A stretch of 6,189 nt of DNA from Paludibacteraceae bacterium (lineage in GTDB: Bacteria > Bacteroidota > Bacteroidia > Bacteroidales > Paludibacteraceae), in assembly GCA_017965125.1 (NCBI GenBank), contig JAGCQO010000123.1:1-6189 (forward strand), given 5' to 3'. Below, in pieces: positions 1-5,676 of the stretch (position 1 is the first letter of the stretch; every line of letters starts with the position of its first letter). Below the pieces are notes generated by a model, which was not told the origin of the DNA, ran no database searches, and saw nothing but the letters and a program-made list of their open reading frames with translations. A program made the translations under genes and the position numbers.

Positions 1-455
1 GCACCGTGTCATACAAATTCAACGGCGCCTCCATCGACTACAGCAAGACGAAAACCATAACCATAAGGAGCTTCACCAACAACCCCCCACTCGTTTACCC
101 TGCACTGGCGCCTATGTTCAACGAGTCGCTCAGAGACGTGTACGCAAAACAGACAAGACTCACACAAGTCTCAAACAACGGCGACATCGAGCTTGAAGGC
201 GAAATCACAGGATACGACATAACCCCAATGTCCATAGGCGACGACGCCATAGCCTCAGAAACAAGGCTCACCATAACCATAAACGTGAGATACACAAACA
301 AAGCGGACTCGAGCAAGGATTTCGAACGCAACTTCTCGGCCTTCCAAAACTACAGCAACACACAGACGCTGACCCAAGTACAGGAGGAACTCTGCCAGAC
401 AATCGTCGATGAGATAGTCGAGACAATATTCAACCAGACGGTGGCCGACTGGTAA
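1..455 (+). CDS. lptE: LptE-family LPS-assembly outer-membrane lipoprotein (5' end missing)
   Basis: LptE is the outer-membrane lipoprotein that plugs the LptD barrel and helps deliver LPS to the cell surface. The visible part runs to TAA at 453-455 and matches the Bacteroidetes form of the family: a start resembling SYKFNGASIDY, then an FxNxxxLVYPALAPxFNESL segment, a central GEITGYDITP strand, a SETRLTITINVRYTN strand pair and a C-terminal VQEELCQTIVDEIVETIFN helix. The frame is open to the left edge. Bases 1-2 are GC followed by ACC (Thr) and GTG (Val), so the codon cut by the edge is xGC. If it is TGC, it is the lipobox Cys and the mature protein is essentially complete here, with only the signal peptide missing. 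The GTG at 6 is therefore read as an internal Val, not a start. secG follows after 93 bp with its own promoter. The family call comes from recalled conservation, not a search. Confidence 0.86.
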   Translation, partial: TVSYKFNGASIDYSKTKTITIRSFTNNPPLVYPALAPMFNESLRDVYAKQTRLTQVSNNGDIELEGEITGYDITPMSIGDDAIASETRLTITINVRYTNKADSSKDFERNFSAFQNYSNTQTLTQVQEELCQTIVDEIVETIFNQTVADW

Positions 456-476
456 CACAAAAAGTGGTTGAAAGAG

Positions 477-507
477 TTTGAAAGAAGGGAAAAATTCATT
501 TACTTTG
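477..507 (+). promoter_or_regulatory. Bacteroidetes-type promoter of secG
   Basis: TTTG at 477-480 fits the -33 element and TTACTTTG at 500-507 fits the -7 element (consensus TAnnTTTG, one mismatch). The spacer is 19 bp, the usual distance for the Bacteroidetes housekeeping sigma factor. The box ends 41 bp before the secG start, which gives a leader of about 35 nt. A short direct repeat, TTGAAAGA at 468-475 and 478-485, overlaps the -33 region with a 10-bp period. Confidence 0.65.
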
Positions 508-548
508 CACCGCTAAAAACAGGAATAAACAAAAAATAACAAAATAAA

Positions 549-896
549 ATGTTCGGATTTTTAATCGTACTGATTGTAATTGCAGCTATTTTGCTGATTG
601 TGATAGTGTTAGCACAGAACCCAAAGGGAGGAGGCCTCGCACAGGGATTCTCAGGAGGAAACCAGATGCTCGGCGTGCAGGGAACTAACAAATTCCTGAC
701 AAACACGACATGGATTCTTATCGGATTCATCGCATTCGCAAGCGTAATCTCAGCATCATTCTACAGCTCAAGCGACGAGAAGAAGCAGGAGAACAGCGTA
801 GCAGTCGAGGAGGCAGGAAGACAGGCTAACGAAGCCGCTTCTGCGACATCGCTTCCTATAGGCAACCAGCAGCAACAAGCACCTGCTGCAGAATAA
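549..896 (+). CDS. secG: Preprotein translocase subunit SecG
   Basis: SecG is the small inner-membrane subunit of the SecYEG channel that assists SecA-driven export. The 115-residue protein has the family layout: a very hydrophobic first membrane segment (about residues 3-22), the conserved cytoplasmic loop QNPKGGGLAQGFSGG (23-37), a second membrane segment (about 54-72), and a hydrophilic tail. The tail (73-115) is low-complexity, rich in Ser, Glu, Ala and Gln (QQQQAPAAE end), and is probably disordered, as is common in Bacteroidetes SecG. The ATG at 549 is preceded by an A-rich leader without a Shine-Dalgarno sequence, normal for this phylum. It lies downstream of lptE but has its own promoter at 477-507, and a terminator at 926-960 closes the unit. 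The identification is firm. Confidence 0.96.
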   Translation: MFGFLIVLIVIAAILLIVIVLAQNPKGGGLAQGFSGGNQMLGVQGTNKFLTNTTWILIGFIAFASVISASFYSSSDEKKQENSVAVEEAGRQANEAASATSLPIGNQQQQAPAAE

Positions 897-925
897 GACC
901 TGCAACAAGACAGAAAGAAAACATT

Positions 926-960
926 ACGGGGGTAAGGGATAGAACCTATACTCCCGTTTT
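926..960 (+). terminator. Intrinsic terminator of secG
   Basis: Arms 926-938 and 945-957 pair over 13 positions with two G-T wobbles and one A-A mismatch, around the 6-nt loop ATAGAA (939-944). A short T run (957-960) follows at once. It lies 30 bp after the secG stop, so it should largely separate secG from the next gene. Confidence 0.75.
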
Positions 961-998
961 CTATTATAAATAAGGAAAAAACACCACTGCAAAACGAC

Positions 999-1814
999 AT
1001 GAAAACAGGAATTGCGAGACATATCATACCTCTAATCGGGATTATGGCACTCACCGCAATGAACACCGCAACAGCCCAGAACGCAGACGAAGTCATCTCT
1101 GTGAACAGAACGTACAAGAAAATCGTACCGCTCGACAAGTTCACAAAGGAATGGACGATACAGATACTGTCGATGAAGCGCACACCGCAAGACGCGTCGT
1201 TCTTCGACGGATTAGACATCGCCTACGAGATAATAGGCAAGGACGGATGGAGAAGATACTTCATCGGTCAATATGACACAGAAAAAGAGGCGAACGAGAT
1301 ACTAAGCCTCATAAGAAAGAAGAACGAGAAATACAAGGACGCATTCACTGTGAGAACAAGCAGCATCTCGTTCAACAACGAATACAAAAAGTCGTACGGC
1401 GCAGAAGTGAACATGATGCAATTGAAGGCCGACAGCGTGGCAGAGGCTAAAAGAGTGAGAGACTCCATAAACGCGGAAAAAGCCATGAGAGTGTTCCATT
1501 TCGCCCCTGAGACCGCCGACAACGACAAGATAATCGAATCGCCATACAAGGACGCGGAGGCCGAGGACGTCGATGAGAGAAAGGCATACGCAGTGCAGAT
1601 AATCGCGTCAAGATACCCTATCTACAAAAAGGAAATCATAGAGTTCGACTACATCCAGGAATTCTACATGCCAGACGACGGCATATACAGATACACAACA
1701 GAAATGTGCAAGGGCGACAAGGCAAAGAAATATCTCGACAGAGCCATCGAATCGGGATACACAGAAGCCGTCATAATCAACTACAATGTTTATAAGCCAT
1801 ATCTTGTGAAATAA
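999..1814 (+). CDS. Exported protein with two SPOR-like repeats, function unknown
   Basis: A 271-residue protein with a likely cleaved signal peptide: a positive start, a hydrophobic core at about 9-21, and an ATA|Q cleavage site after residue 26. The mature part holds two related segments. Repeat 1 (about 52-119) opens with WTIQIL, continues with DGWRRYFIGQY and an Ala-containing helix, and ends DAFTVR. Repeat 2 (about 197-263) opens with YAVQII, continues with DGIYRYTTEM and a Lys/Ala helix, and ends EAVIINYN. This VQI - DG-Y-RY - helix - AFVV pattern is the SPOR fold pattern. SPOR domains bind denuded septal peptidoglycan, so a periplasmic cell-wall role is possible, but the match is by eye and the repeats are divergent. 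A charged, Ala-rich linker (about 120-195) separates them. No lipobox is present. The terminator before it implies its own promoter, but I find no TAnnTTTG box in 961-998, which is just AT-rich. AGA encodes 13 of 14 Arg. Confidence 0.82.
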   Translation: MKTGIARHIIPLIGIMALTAMNTATAQNADEVISVNRTYKKIVPLDKFTKEWTIQILSMKRTPQDASFFDGLDIAYEIIGKDGWRRYFIGQYDTEKEANEILSLIRKKNEKYKDAFTVRTSSISFNNEYKKSYGAEVNMMQLKADSVAEAKRVRDSINAEKAMRVFHFAPETADNDKIIESPYKDAEAEDVDERKAYAVQIIASRYPIYKKEIIEFDYIQEFYMPDDGIYRYTTEMCKGDKAKKYLDRAIESGYTEAVIINYNVYKPYLVK

Positions 1815-1838
1815 GGAATACCCTTAAGGAAATTATAC

Positions 1839-1846
1839 TATATTTG
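1839..1846 (+). promoter_or_regulatory. -7 promoter box (TATATTTG) of the 1872 gene
   Basis: A perfect TAnnTTTG match lies 25 bp before the ATG at 1872, predicting a leader of about 18-20 nt. No TTTG or TTG is found at the expected -33 distance. An 8-bp palindrome CCTTAAGG (1822-1829) sits in the spacer instead. The call rests on the -7 box and its position only. Confidence 0.5.
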
Positions 1847-1871
1847 TAGAATAGCAACCAAAAAACATACT

Positions 1872-2609
1872 ATGAAAACAGTAAAAGCAATATTAGCAGC
1901 AGCATGCGCAATCTGCATCAGCGCTTCGGCAGAAATAAAAGTGACCGACCTGACTAAAGCAGAAATCCCAGAACAGGCACAATACAAAGGAGACTTTGTG
2001 GCAGCCGTGACATGGAAAGACAAAGACGGCATCCACTACGTAATCGAGAGCGAGACTCCGATGCTCATGACAAAGGAAGCAAGAGCTGCGATGAACGACT
2101 ACAGAATCGTTGAAAACACCATAACCGGCGAGAAAGACTCAATCGCCAACTACGAGCTCGTAGAAAACAACGGCAAGATAGACACACTGAGAAACCTCGA
2201 GGCAGACTACAGAGTGAAGGGTCTGTTCACATACCACTACGTGAACAACAAGAAGAACTGGAACCTGGAGTGGAAGAACATGGACAACGTGAACCAATGC
2301 TCATACAAGAACCTCACAGCCAACTACTTGACCAAGCCTATCATCACCGACCTCGACAACGACAAGAAGGCTGAGATATGGTTCGTTTATGTGCTCGGAT
2401 GCAGACAGTACCACCTCACACCGCTCGGCATCAGAGAGGTCGTTTACGTGAACGGCGAGAGAGCCACAGTACGCGGATTGCAGATAACAAGAAGCGGAGA
2501 CAAGACATACGGCGGCGAGTCTAAGGCAGACGAGAAGTTCATGGGACTGCCACAGGTAATCAAGGAATACGGAAAGAACCTCTGGTTAAAGCACGTCAAC
2601 CAGGAATAA
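1872..2609 (+). CDS. Exported protein of unknown function with acidic DxDxDxxxE loop
   Basis: A 245-residue protein with a signal peptide (K2/K5, hydrophobic 6-17, cleavage after ASA at residue 20). It is probably periplasmic or secreted. The most recognisable part is TDLDNDKKAEIW (159-170): D160, D162, D164 and E168 follow the spacing of calcium-binding loops in VCBS/FG-GAP-like and dockerin-like proteins. It is followed by a strand FVYVLGCRQY and by REVVYVNGERATVRG (188-202). That arrangement resembles a Bacteroidetes family that databases label as surface-polysaccharide-related (the M949_RS01915 family). I recall this only loosely and would not transfer a function. The mature protein has just two Cys, C143 and C177, which could form a disulfide. 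A TAnnTTTG box lies just upstream. The 3' end faces cca with a 6-bp gap and no clear terminator. AGA encodes 8 of 9 Arg. Confidence 0.8.
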   Translation: MKTVKAILAAACAICISASAEIKVTDLTKAEIPEQAQYKGDFVAAVTWKDKDGIHYVIESETPMLMTKEARAAMNDYRIVENTITGEKDSIANYELVENNGKIDTLRNLEADYRVKGLFTYHYVNNKKNWNLEWKNMDNVNQCSYKNLTANYLTKPIITDLDNDKKAEIWFVYVLGCRQYHLTPLGIREVVYVNGERATVRGLQITRSGDKTYGGESKADEKFMGLPQVIKEYGKNLWLKHVNQE

Positions 2610-2615
2610 AGAAAA

Positions 2616-4028
2616 CTACGGCTTAGAAAGTCCGATTTCAGCGGCTTTCTTCAACATGAATTCATAAGCCGCGTCATACTCATTAGGAATAAGGCCATCA
2701 AGGATCGCTTCTTTGATGGCTTCTTTTATTACGCCAACCTCAGCACACGGAGAGAGACTGAAGGTCTCCATAATGACCTTGCCGGTGACTGGCGGCTGGA
2801 AATTGCGGATGCGGTCCTTCTCCTCAATGTCCTTAAGCTTCTTGCGGACAATGGCGAAGTTACGGGAATAGCGCTTCACGCGTTCCGGATTCTTGGACGT
2901 GATGTCGGCCTCGCAAAGCTGCATAAGAGCCTCAAGGTCGTTGCCAGCCTCGAAGAGCAGTCGGCGTATGGCAGAATCGGTAATCTCGTCCTCCGACAGC
3001 ACGATAGGACGCATGTGGAGCATGACCAAGTTCTTGACGAACCTCATCGGCTCGCCCATAGGCATCTTCATGCGGCGGAAGATGTTAGGCACCATCTTGG
3101 CACCTATGTAATTGTGGTTATGGAAAGTCCAGCCGAGCTTCTTGTCGAAGCGCTTCGACGCCGGCTTGCCCAAGTCATGGAAGATGGCAGCCCAGCGCAG
3201 CCAAAGGTCGTCCGACTTCTCGGCCACGTTGTCGAGCACCATGAGCGTATGGCGGAAATTGTCCTTGTGCCCCACCCCTTCGCGTGTCTCAACGCCCTTG
3301 AGCGCATGCAGTTCGGGGAAGATGAGTTGCAGTAGCCCGGCCTCCTCAAGGAGCAGGAATCCCGTGGACGGTTTAGGCGAAAGGACAATCTTGTTAAGCT
3401 CGTCGATTATCCTCTCCTTTGATATTATCTCGATGCGTGAAGCGTTGCGCGCTATGGCGTCGAAAGTCTTTTCCTCGATATAAAAGCCAAGCTGCGTGGC
3501 GAACCTTATGGCACGCATCATGCGCAGAGGGTCGTCGGAAAAAGTGACGTCGGGGTCAAGAGGCGTGCGGATAATCTTGTTCTCCAAGTCCTCAAGCCCA
3601 TTGAAGGGGTCGAGCATCTCGCCGAAGGTCGCGGAGTTGAGCGACAGCGCCAATGCGTTTATGGTGAAGTCGCGTCGGTTCTGGTCGTCGCGGAGAGTTC
3701 CGTCCTCGACTATAGGCTTGCGCGAGTCGCGTGAATACGACTCCCTGCGCGCCCCAACAAACTCCACCTCGATATTTTTCTTGTGAACCTGCGCTGTGCC
3801 GAAGTTTCTGTAAACAGCAAGGTGAGTGCCCTTGCCAAGCTTGTGAGCCACCTTGGTCGCGAAATCGACTCCGGAGCCGACGACGACAACGTCGATGTCC
3901 TTAGAGTGGCGCTTGAGAAGAATGTCACGCACATATCCACCAATAACGTAACACTCAATGCCCTCTTCGTCAGCGACATTTGTTATTATTGGAAATACAG
4001 AATTATCAAGATGCTCCTTCAGATTCAT
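2616..4028 (-). CDS. cca: CCA tRNA nucleotidyltransferase with HD domain
   Basis: This class II nucleotidyltransferase adds or repairs the 3' CCA of tRNAs without a template, in the cytoplasm. The 470 residues are full length for Bacteroidetes members. In order: the GGYVRD nucleotidyltransferase signature (30-35) with catalytic D44 and D46 (DID); RRDFTINAL (118-126); PFNGLEDL (141-148); [12 protein letters not shown] (165-176), the base-selecting motif; ERIIDEL (205-211). The HD-type domain follows with H260, H284-D285 (HDLGKP) and H303/H305. It closes with PPVTG (412-416) and the C-terminal [14 protein letters not shown] segment. All key residues are present. A CC- or A-adding split enzyme cannot be excluded without seeing the rest of the genome, but a single HD-containing enzyme normally does the whole job. 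The ATG at 4028 lies 28 bp after a TAnnTTTG box. Arg codons are CGN in 28 of 33, unlike the plus-strand genes. Confidence 0.96.
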   Translation of the reverse strand: MNLKEHLDNSVFPIITNVADEEGIECYVIGGYVRDILLKRHSKDIDVVVVGSGVDFATKVAHKLGKGTHLAVYRNFGTAQVHKKNIEVEFVGARRESYSRDSRKPIVEDGTLRDDQNRRDFTINALALSLNSATFGEMLDPFNGLEDLENKIIRTPLDPDVTFSDDPLRMMRAIRFATQLGFYIEEKTFDAIARNASRIEIISKERIIDELNKIVLSPKPSTGFLLLEEAGLLQLIFPELHALKGVETREGVGHKDNFRHTLMVLDNVAEKSDDLWLRWAAIFHDLGKPASKRFDKKLGWTFHNHNYIGAKMVPNIFRRMKMPMGEPMRFVKNLVMLHMRPIVLSEDEITDSAIRRLLFEAGNDLEALMQLCEADITSKNPERVKRYSRNFAIVRKKLKDIEEKDRIRNFQPPVTGKVIMETFSLSPCAEVGVIKEAIKEAILDGLIPNEYDAAYEFMLKKAAEIGLSKP

Positions 4029-4056
4029 AACCGATTATGGTGGATAAAACGAAATG

Positions 4057-4064
4057 CAAAGATA
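4057..4064 (-). promoter_or_regulatory. -7 promoter box (TATCTTTG) of cca
   Basis: Read on the minus strand, this is a perfect TAnnTTTG followed by C, 28 bp before the cca ATG. No TTTG is found at the usual -33 distance. The predicted leader is about 20 nt. It shares the 186-bp region 4029-4214 with the divergent lipoprotein gene. Confidence 0.6.
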
Positions 4065-4180
4065 AGACTTTTTGGCGGTAAAGGAAGACCGAGAAGCACA
4101 CAAGGACGTCAATTTGGCACATTAATTGAAACACGACGAAGGAAGCCCGGCAATTAGATGAGAAAGAGGCTTTTTTTTGC

Positions 4181-4194
4181 TATCTTGCAAGATA
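4181..4194. promoter_or_regulatory. Perfect 14-bp palindrome with -7-like half sites upstream of the lipoprotein gene
   Basis: TATCTTGCAAGATA reads identically on both strands. Each half contains TATCTTG, one T short of a TAnnTTTG -7 box, and on the plus strand its position (27 bp before the ATG at 4215) matches the -7 boxes of the 1872 gene and cca. It could be the promoter, an operator covering it, or both. A run of eight T (4171-4178) lies just upstream. Confidence 0.45.
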
Positions 4195-4214
4195 TTTCGC
4201 ACAAAAACGACATT

Positions 4215-5069
4215 ATGAAAAAGATACTACTGCTTGCTATGATAATAGGCATCGCAGCCTGCGGCAAAAGCGACGACGAACTCGCCATGGAGAAATACGA
4301 AAGCGCCGATTCGGCCTACAAAGCCGGCGACCATGCCCTCGCACTTGCCTACATCGACACGCTGAACGCCAAATACCCGAAGCAAGTGAACGCACGCAAG
4401 AAGGCGAAAATCATAGAGCTGAACATAAAAATAGCCGAGCAGAGAAGCAACCTGCAAACCGCCGACAGCATGCTGAGAATAAGCCAGGAGATTTTCAACA
4501 ACAGCCAAAGCGATTTCAACTTCGAGAAGAACGAGAAGTACCAAAGCGAAGGCAACTTCACCGTGAAAGGCCAGGAGACGCTGAGAATCGCCAACAGAAC
4601 AATGCTCAAGCCTTACATCACAGAAAAAGGCGATTTGCAGATACACAGCCAATGCGTCGGCAGAACGGGACACACAAGAATCTCGGTCAGCAGCGGCGAC
4701 AGACAAGAGGACAGCGAGGAAATAGCTAAAGGCAATGCGTTCAACCACATATACACGGCCGGCGAGACAAGCCATCAGACGCTCGTGATAAGACAGAACG
4801 CCGACAAAATAGCCGACCTTGTGGCCGAGAACGCAAGCGCAAACATAAAAGTGACGCTGCTCGACGCCAACGGAAAAGCGATGACAAGCTACATGATGAG
4901 CCAGCAGGACAAGAACGCCATAGTCAAAGCCGCAGACCTGTCGAAGAAACTGAAAACGCTCATGGAATACAAGCACCAAAGAGACGTGGCAGAGAGAAAG
5001 ATAGAGGTCTTCCTGCACTCTTTAGCACAATATGAGGCAGACGAAAACTTAGATAAAAAAGAGAAATAA
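4215..5069 (+). CDS. Probable surface or outer-membrane lipoprotein with TPR-like N-terminus, function unknown
   Basis: I do not recognise a named family. Starting at ATG 4215 the protein has 284 residues with a type II signal peptide: MKK, hydrophobic 4-13, and lipobox IAAC with lipidated C16. The mature start CGKSDDE has Ser-acidic residues at +4 to +6, like the lipoprotein export signal that sends Bacteroidetes lipoproteins to the cell surface (inference). Residues 22-56 (AMEKYESADSAYKAGDHALALAYIDTL to KYP) look like a TPR/BamD-type helical hairpin. Helical, charged 57-98 follows, then a strand-rich middle (about 103-225) and a probable coiled coil (about 230-276). C147 is the only other Cys. 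An in-frame ATG at 4158 exists but would put 19 residues before the signal peptide and lies upstream of the likely promoter, so it is rejected. The thioredoxin-like gene follows after 23 bp, probably in one operon. AGA encodes 10 of 11 Arg. Confidence 0.85.
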   Translation: MKKILLLAMIIGIAACGKSDDELAMEKYESADSAYKAGDHALALAYIDTLNAKYPKQVNARKKAKIIELNIKIAEQRSNLQTADSMLRISQEIFNNSQSDFNFEKNEKYQSEGNFTVKGQETLRIANRTMLKPYITEKGDLQIHSQCVGRTGHTRISVSSGDRQEDSEEIAKGNAFNHIYTAGETSHQTLVIRQNADKIADLVAENASANIKVTLLDANGKAMTSYMMSQQDKNAIVKAADLSKKLKTLMEYKHQRDVAERKIEVFLHSLAQYEADENLDKKEK

Positions 5070-5092
5070 CAATCAAAAAAACATAGACAATC

Positions 5093-5572
5093 ATGAAAAG
5101 AAGAATCACACTGACACTCGCGTTTTTAATCGGACTGACAACAATCTGCTTCGCGCAGGACAACACCGACGAGAACGCACCAGCAAGAAAAAAACTCGAG
5201 GAAATAGGCAAGCCGACATTCCGCCAGACCATCTGGAACCCGAACAAGAACAAGAAATTCACCTACACCGGCAGCAAGATAATCCTGCTCGACTTCGGCG
5301 CTAAATGGTGCAAGCCATGCAAGAAAACGACTCCGATACTCGAGGAACTGAACGCGGAATACGGCGACACAATCCAGATGTACAGCATCGACATAGACAA
5401 CGAGGCGAACTCTCAGCCAGACTACCCAAAAGTCTTCAGATTCGAGAACATCCCAGCCATCGTCGTCATCAAGCCGAACATGAAGAAAACTCCGGTGGCA
5501 TACAGAATCGGAGGAAAAACGAAAGAGGAAATCAGAGAGCTTATCGACGCGCTCATCGCAGAGAACAAGTAA
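5093..5572 (+). CDS. Exported thioredoxin-fold protein (WCKPC)
   Basis: The 159-residue protein has a signal peptide (KRR at 2-4, hydrophobic 5-18, cleavage after CFA at residue 21, mature start QDN), so it acts in the periplasm. The thioredoxin fold shows the strand KIILLDFGA, the redox motif W72-C73-K74-P75-C76, the YSIDID strand (97-102), and cis-Pro P121 in NIPAIVVI, followed by RIGGKTKEEI and the last helix. The active site is CKPC rather than CGPC. This and the missing TlpA/DsbE-type insert make a precise role (disulfide reductase, oxidase or dedicated partner) undecidable. It lacks membrane segments. The 23-bp gap after the lipoprotein gene has no promoter box, so the two are probably co-transcribed, ending at the terminator at 5592-5636. 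The lipoprotein or other local exported proteins with Cys could be substrates, but this is inference. AGA encodes 6 of 7 Arg. Confidence 0.93.
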   Translation: MKRRITLTLAFLIGLTTICFAQDNTDENAPARKKLEEIGKPTFRQTIWNPNKNKKFTYTGSKIILLDFGAKWCKPCKKTTPILEELNAEYGDTIQMYSIDIDNEANSQPDYPKVFRFENIPAIVVIKPNMKKTPVAYRIGGKTKEEIRELIDALIAENK

Positions 5573-5591
5573 AACCTTCAGAGTTTGACAT

Positions 5592-5636
5592 AACAATCAC
5601 CGCCGCAAGAAAACATGCGGCGGTGATTGTTTTTTT
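5592..5636 (+). terminator. Strong intrinsic terminator of the lipoprotein-thioredoxin unit
   Basis: A perfect 16-bp stem (arms 5592-5607 and 5616-5631, GC-rich at the loop side) with the 8-nt loop AGAAAACA is followed by a T run at 5630-5636. It lies 19 bp after the stop of the thioredoxin gene. On the minus strand the hairpin is followed only by TTATG, so it is oriented for plus-strand transcripts, though the stem could still slow minus-strand ones. Confidence 0.92.
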
Positions 5637-5651
5637 GCCCCGATCAGGGGC
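5637..5651. terminator. Second small hairpin behind the terminator
   Basis: GCCCC (5637-5641) and GGGGC (5647-5651) pair around GATCA, directly after the T run of the main terminator. On the plus strand a T/C-rich tract (TTCCTTTT) follows. It may be a back-up terminator. No T run follows it on the minus strand, so it does not clearly serve the HNH gene. Confidence 0.3.
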
Positions 5652-5676
5652 TTCCTTTTCTGGAGAACGACGCCTA

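Noticed and set aside
1899..1916. Cys12 and Cys15 of the 1872 protein as a lipobox
   Set aside because: Both fall inside the hydrophobic core without a good L-x-A/G-C context, and a clean ASA cleavage site follows at residue 20.
2626..2649. Hairpin GAAAG-T-CCG / CGG-CTTTC inside the cca 3' end as a terminator for the 1872 gene
   Set aside because: Only eight pairs with a bulge, and it is followed by TTCAAC rather than a T run. It is also coding sequence for the cca C-terminus.
3015..3483. Several plus-strand open frames of 70-124 codons within cca
   Set aside because: They are Arg/Ser-rich translations with no recognisable domain, opposite a fully conserved enzyme gene.
4142..4179. AAGCC / GGCTT pairing followed by eight T, resembling a terminator upstream of the lipoprotein gene
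   Set aside because: The loop is 20 nt, extra pairs need G-T wobbles and consume the T run, and there is no upstream plus-strand gene to terminate.
4158..4214. An in-frame ATG at 4158 that would lengthen the lipoprotein by 19 residues
   Set aside because: It places a stretch MRKRLFFAILQ and more before a complete signal peptide and lipobox, and it lies upstream of the -7-like box. The ATG at 4215 gives a textbook lipoprotein.
4227..5018. A 263-codon open frame on the minus strand, antisense to the lipoprotein
   Set aside because: Its translation is Val/Leu/Cys-rich without domain features, and it exactly covers a convincing plus-strand gene. Biased codon use of that gene leaves few stops on the other strand.
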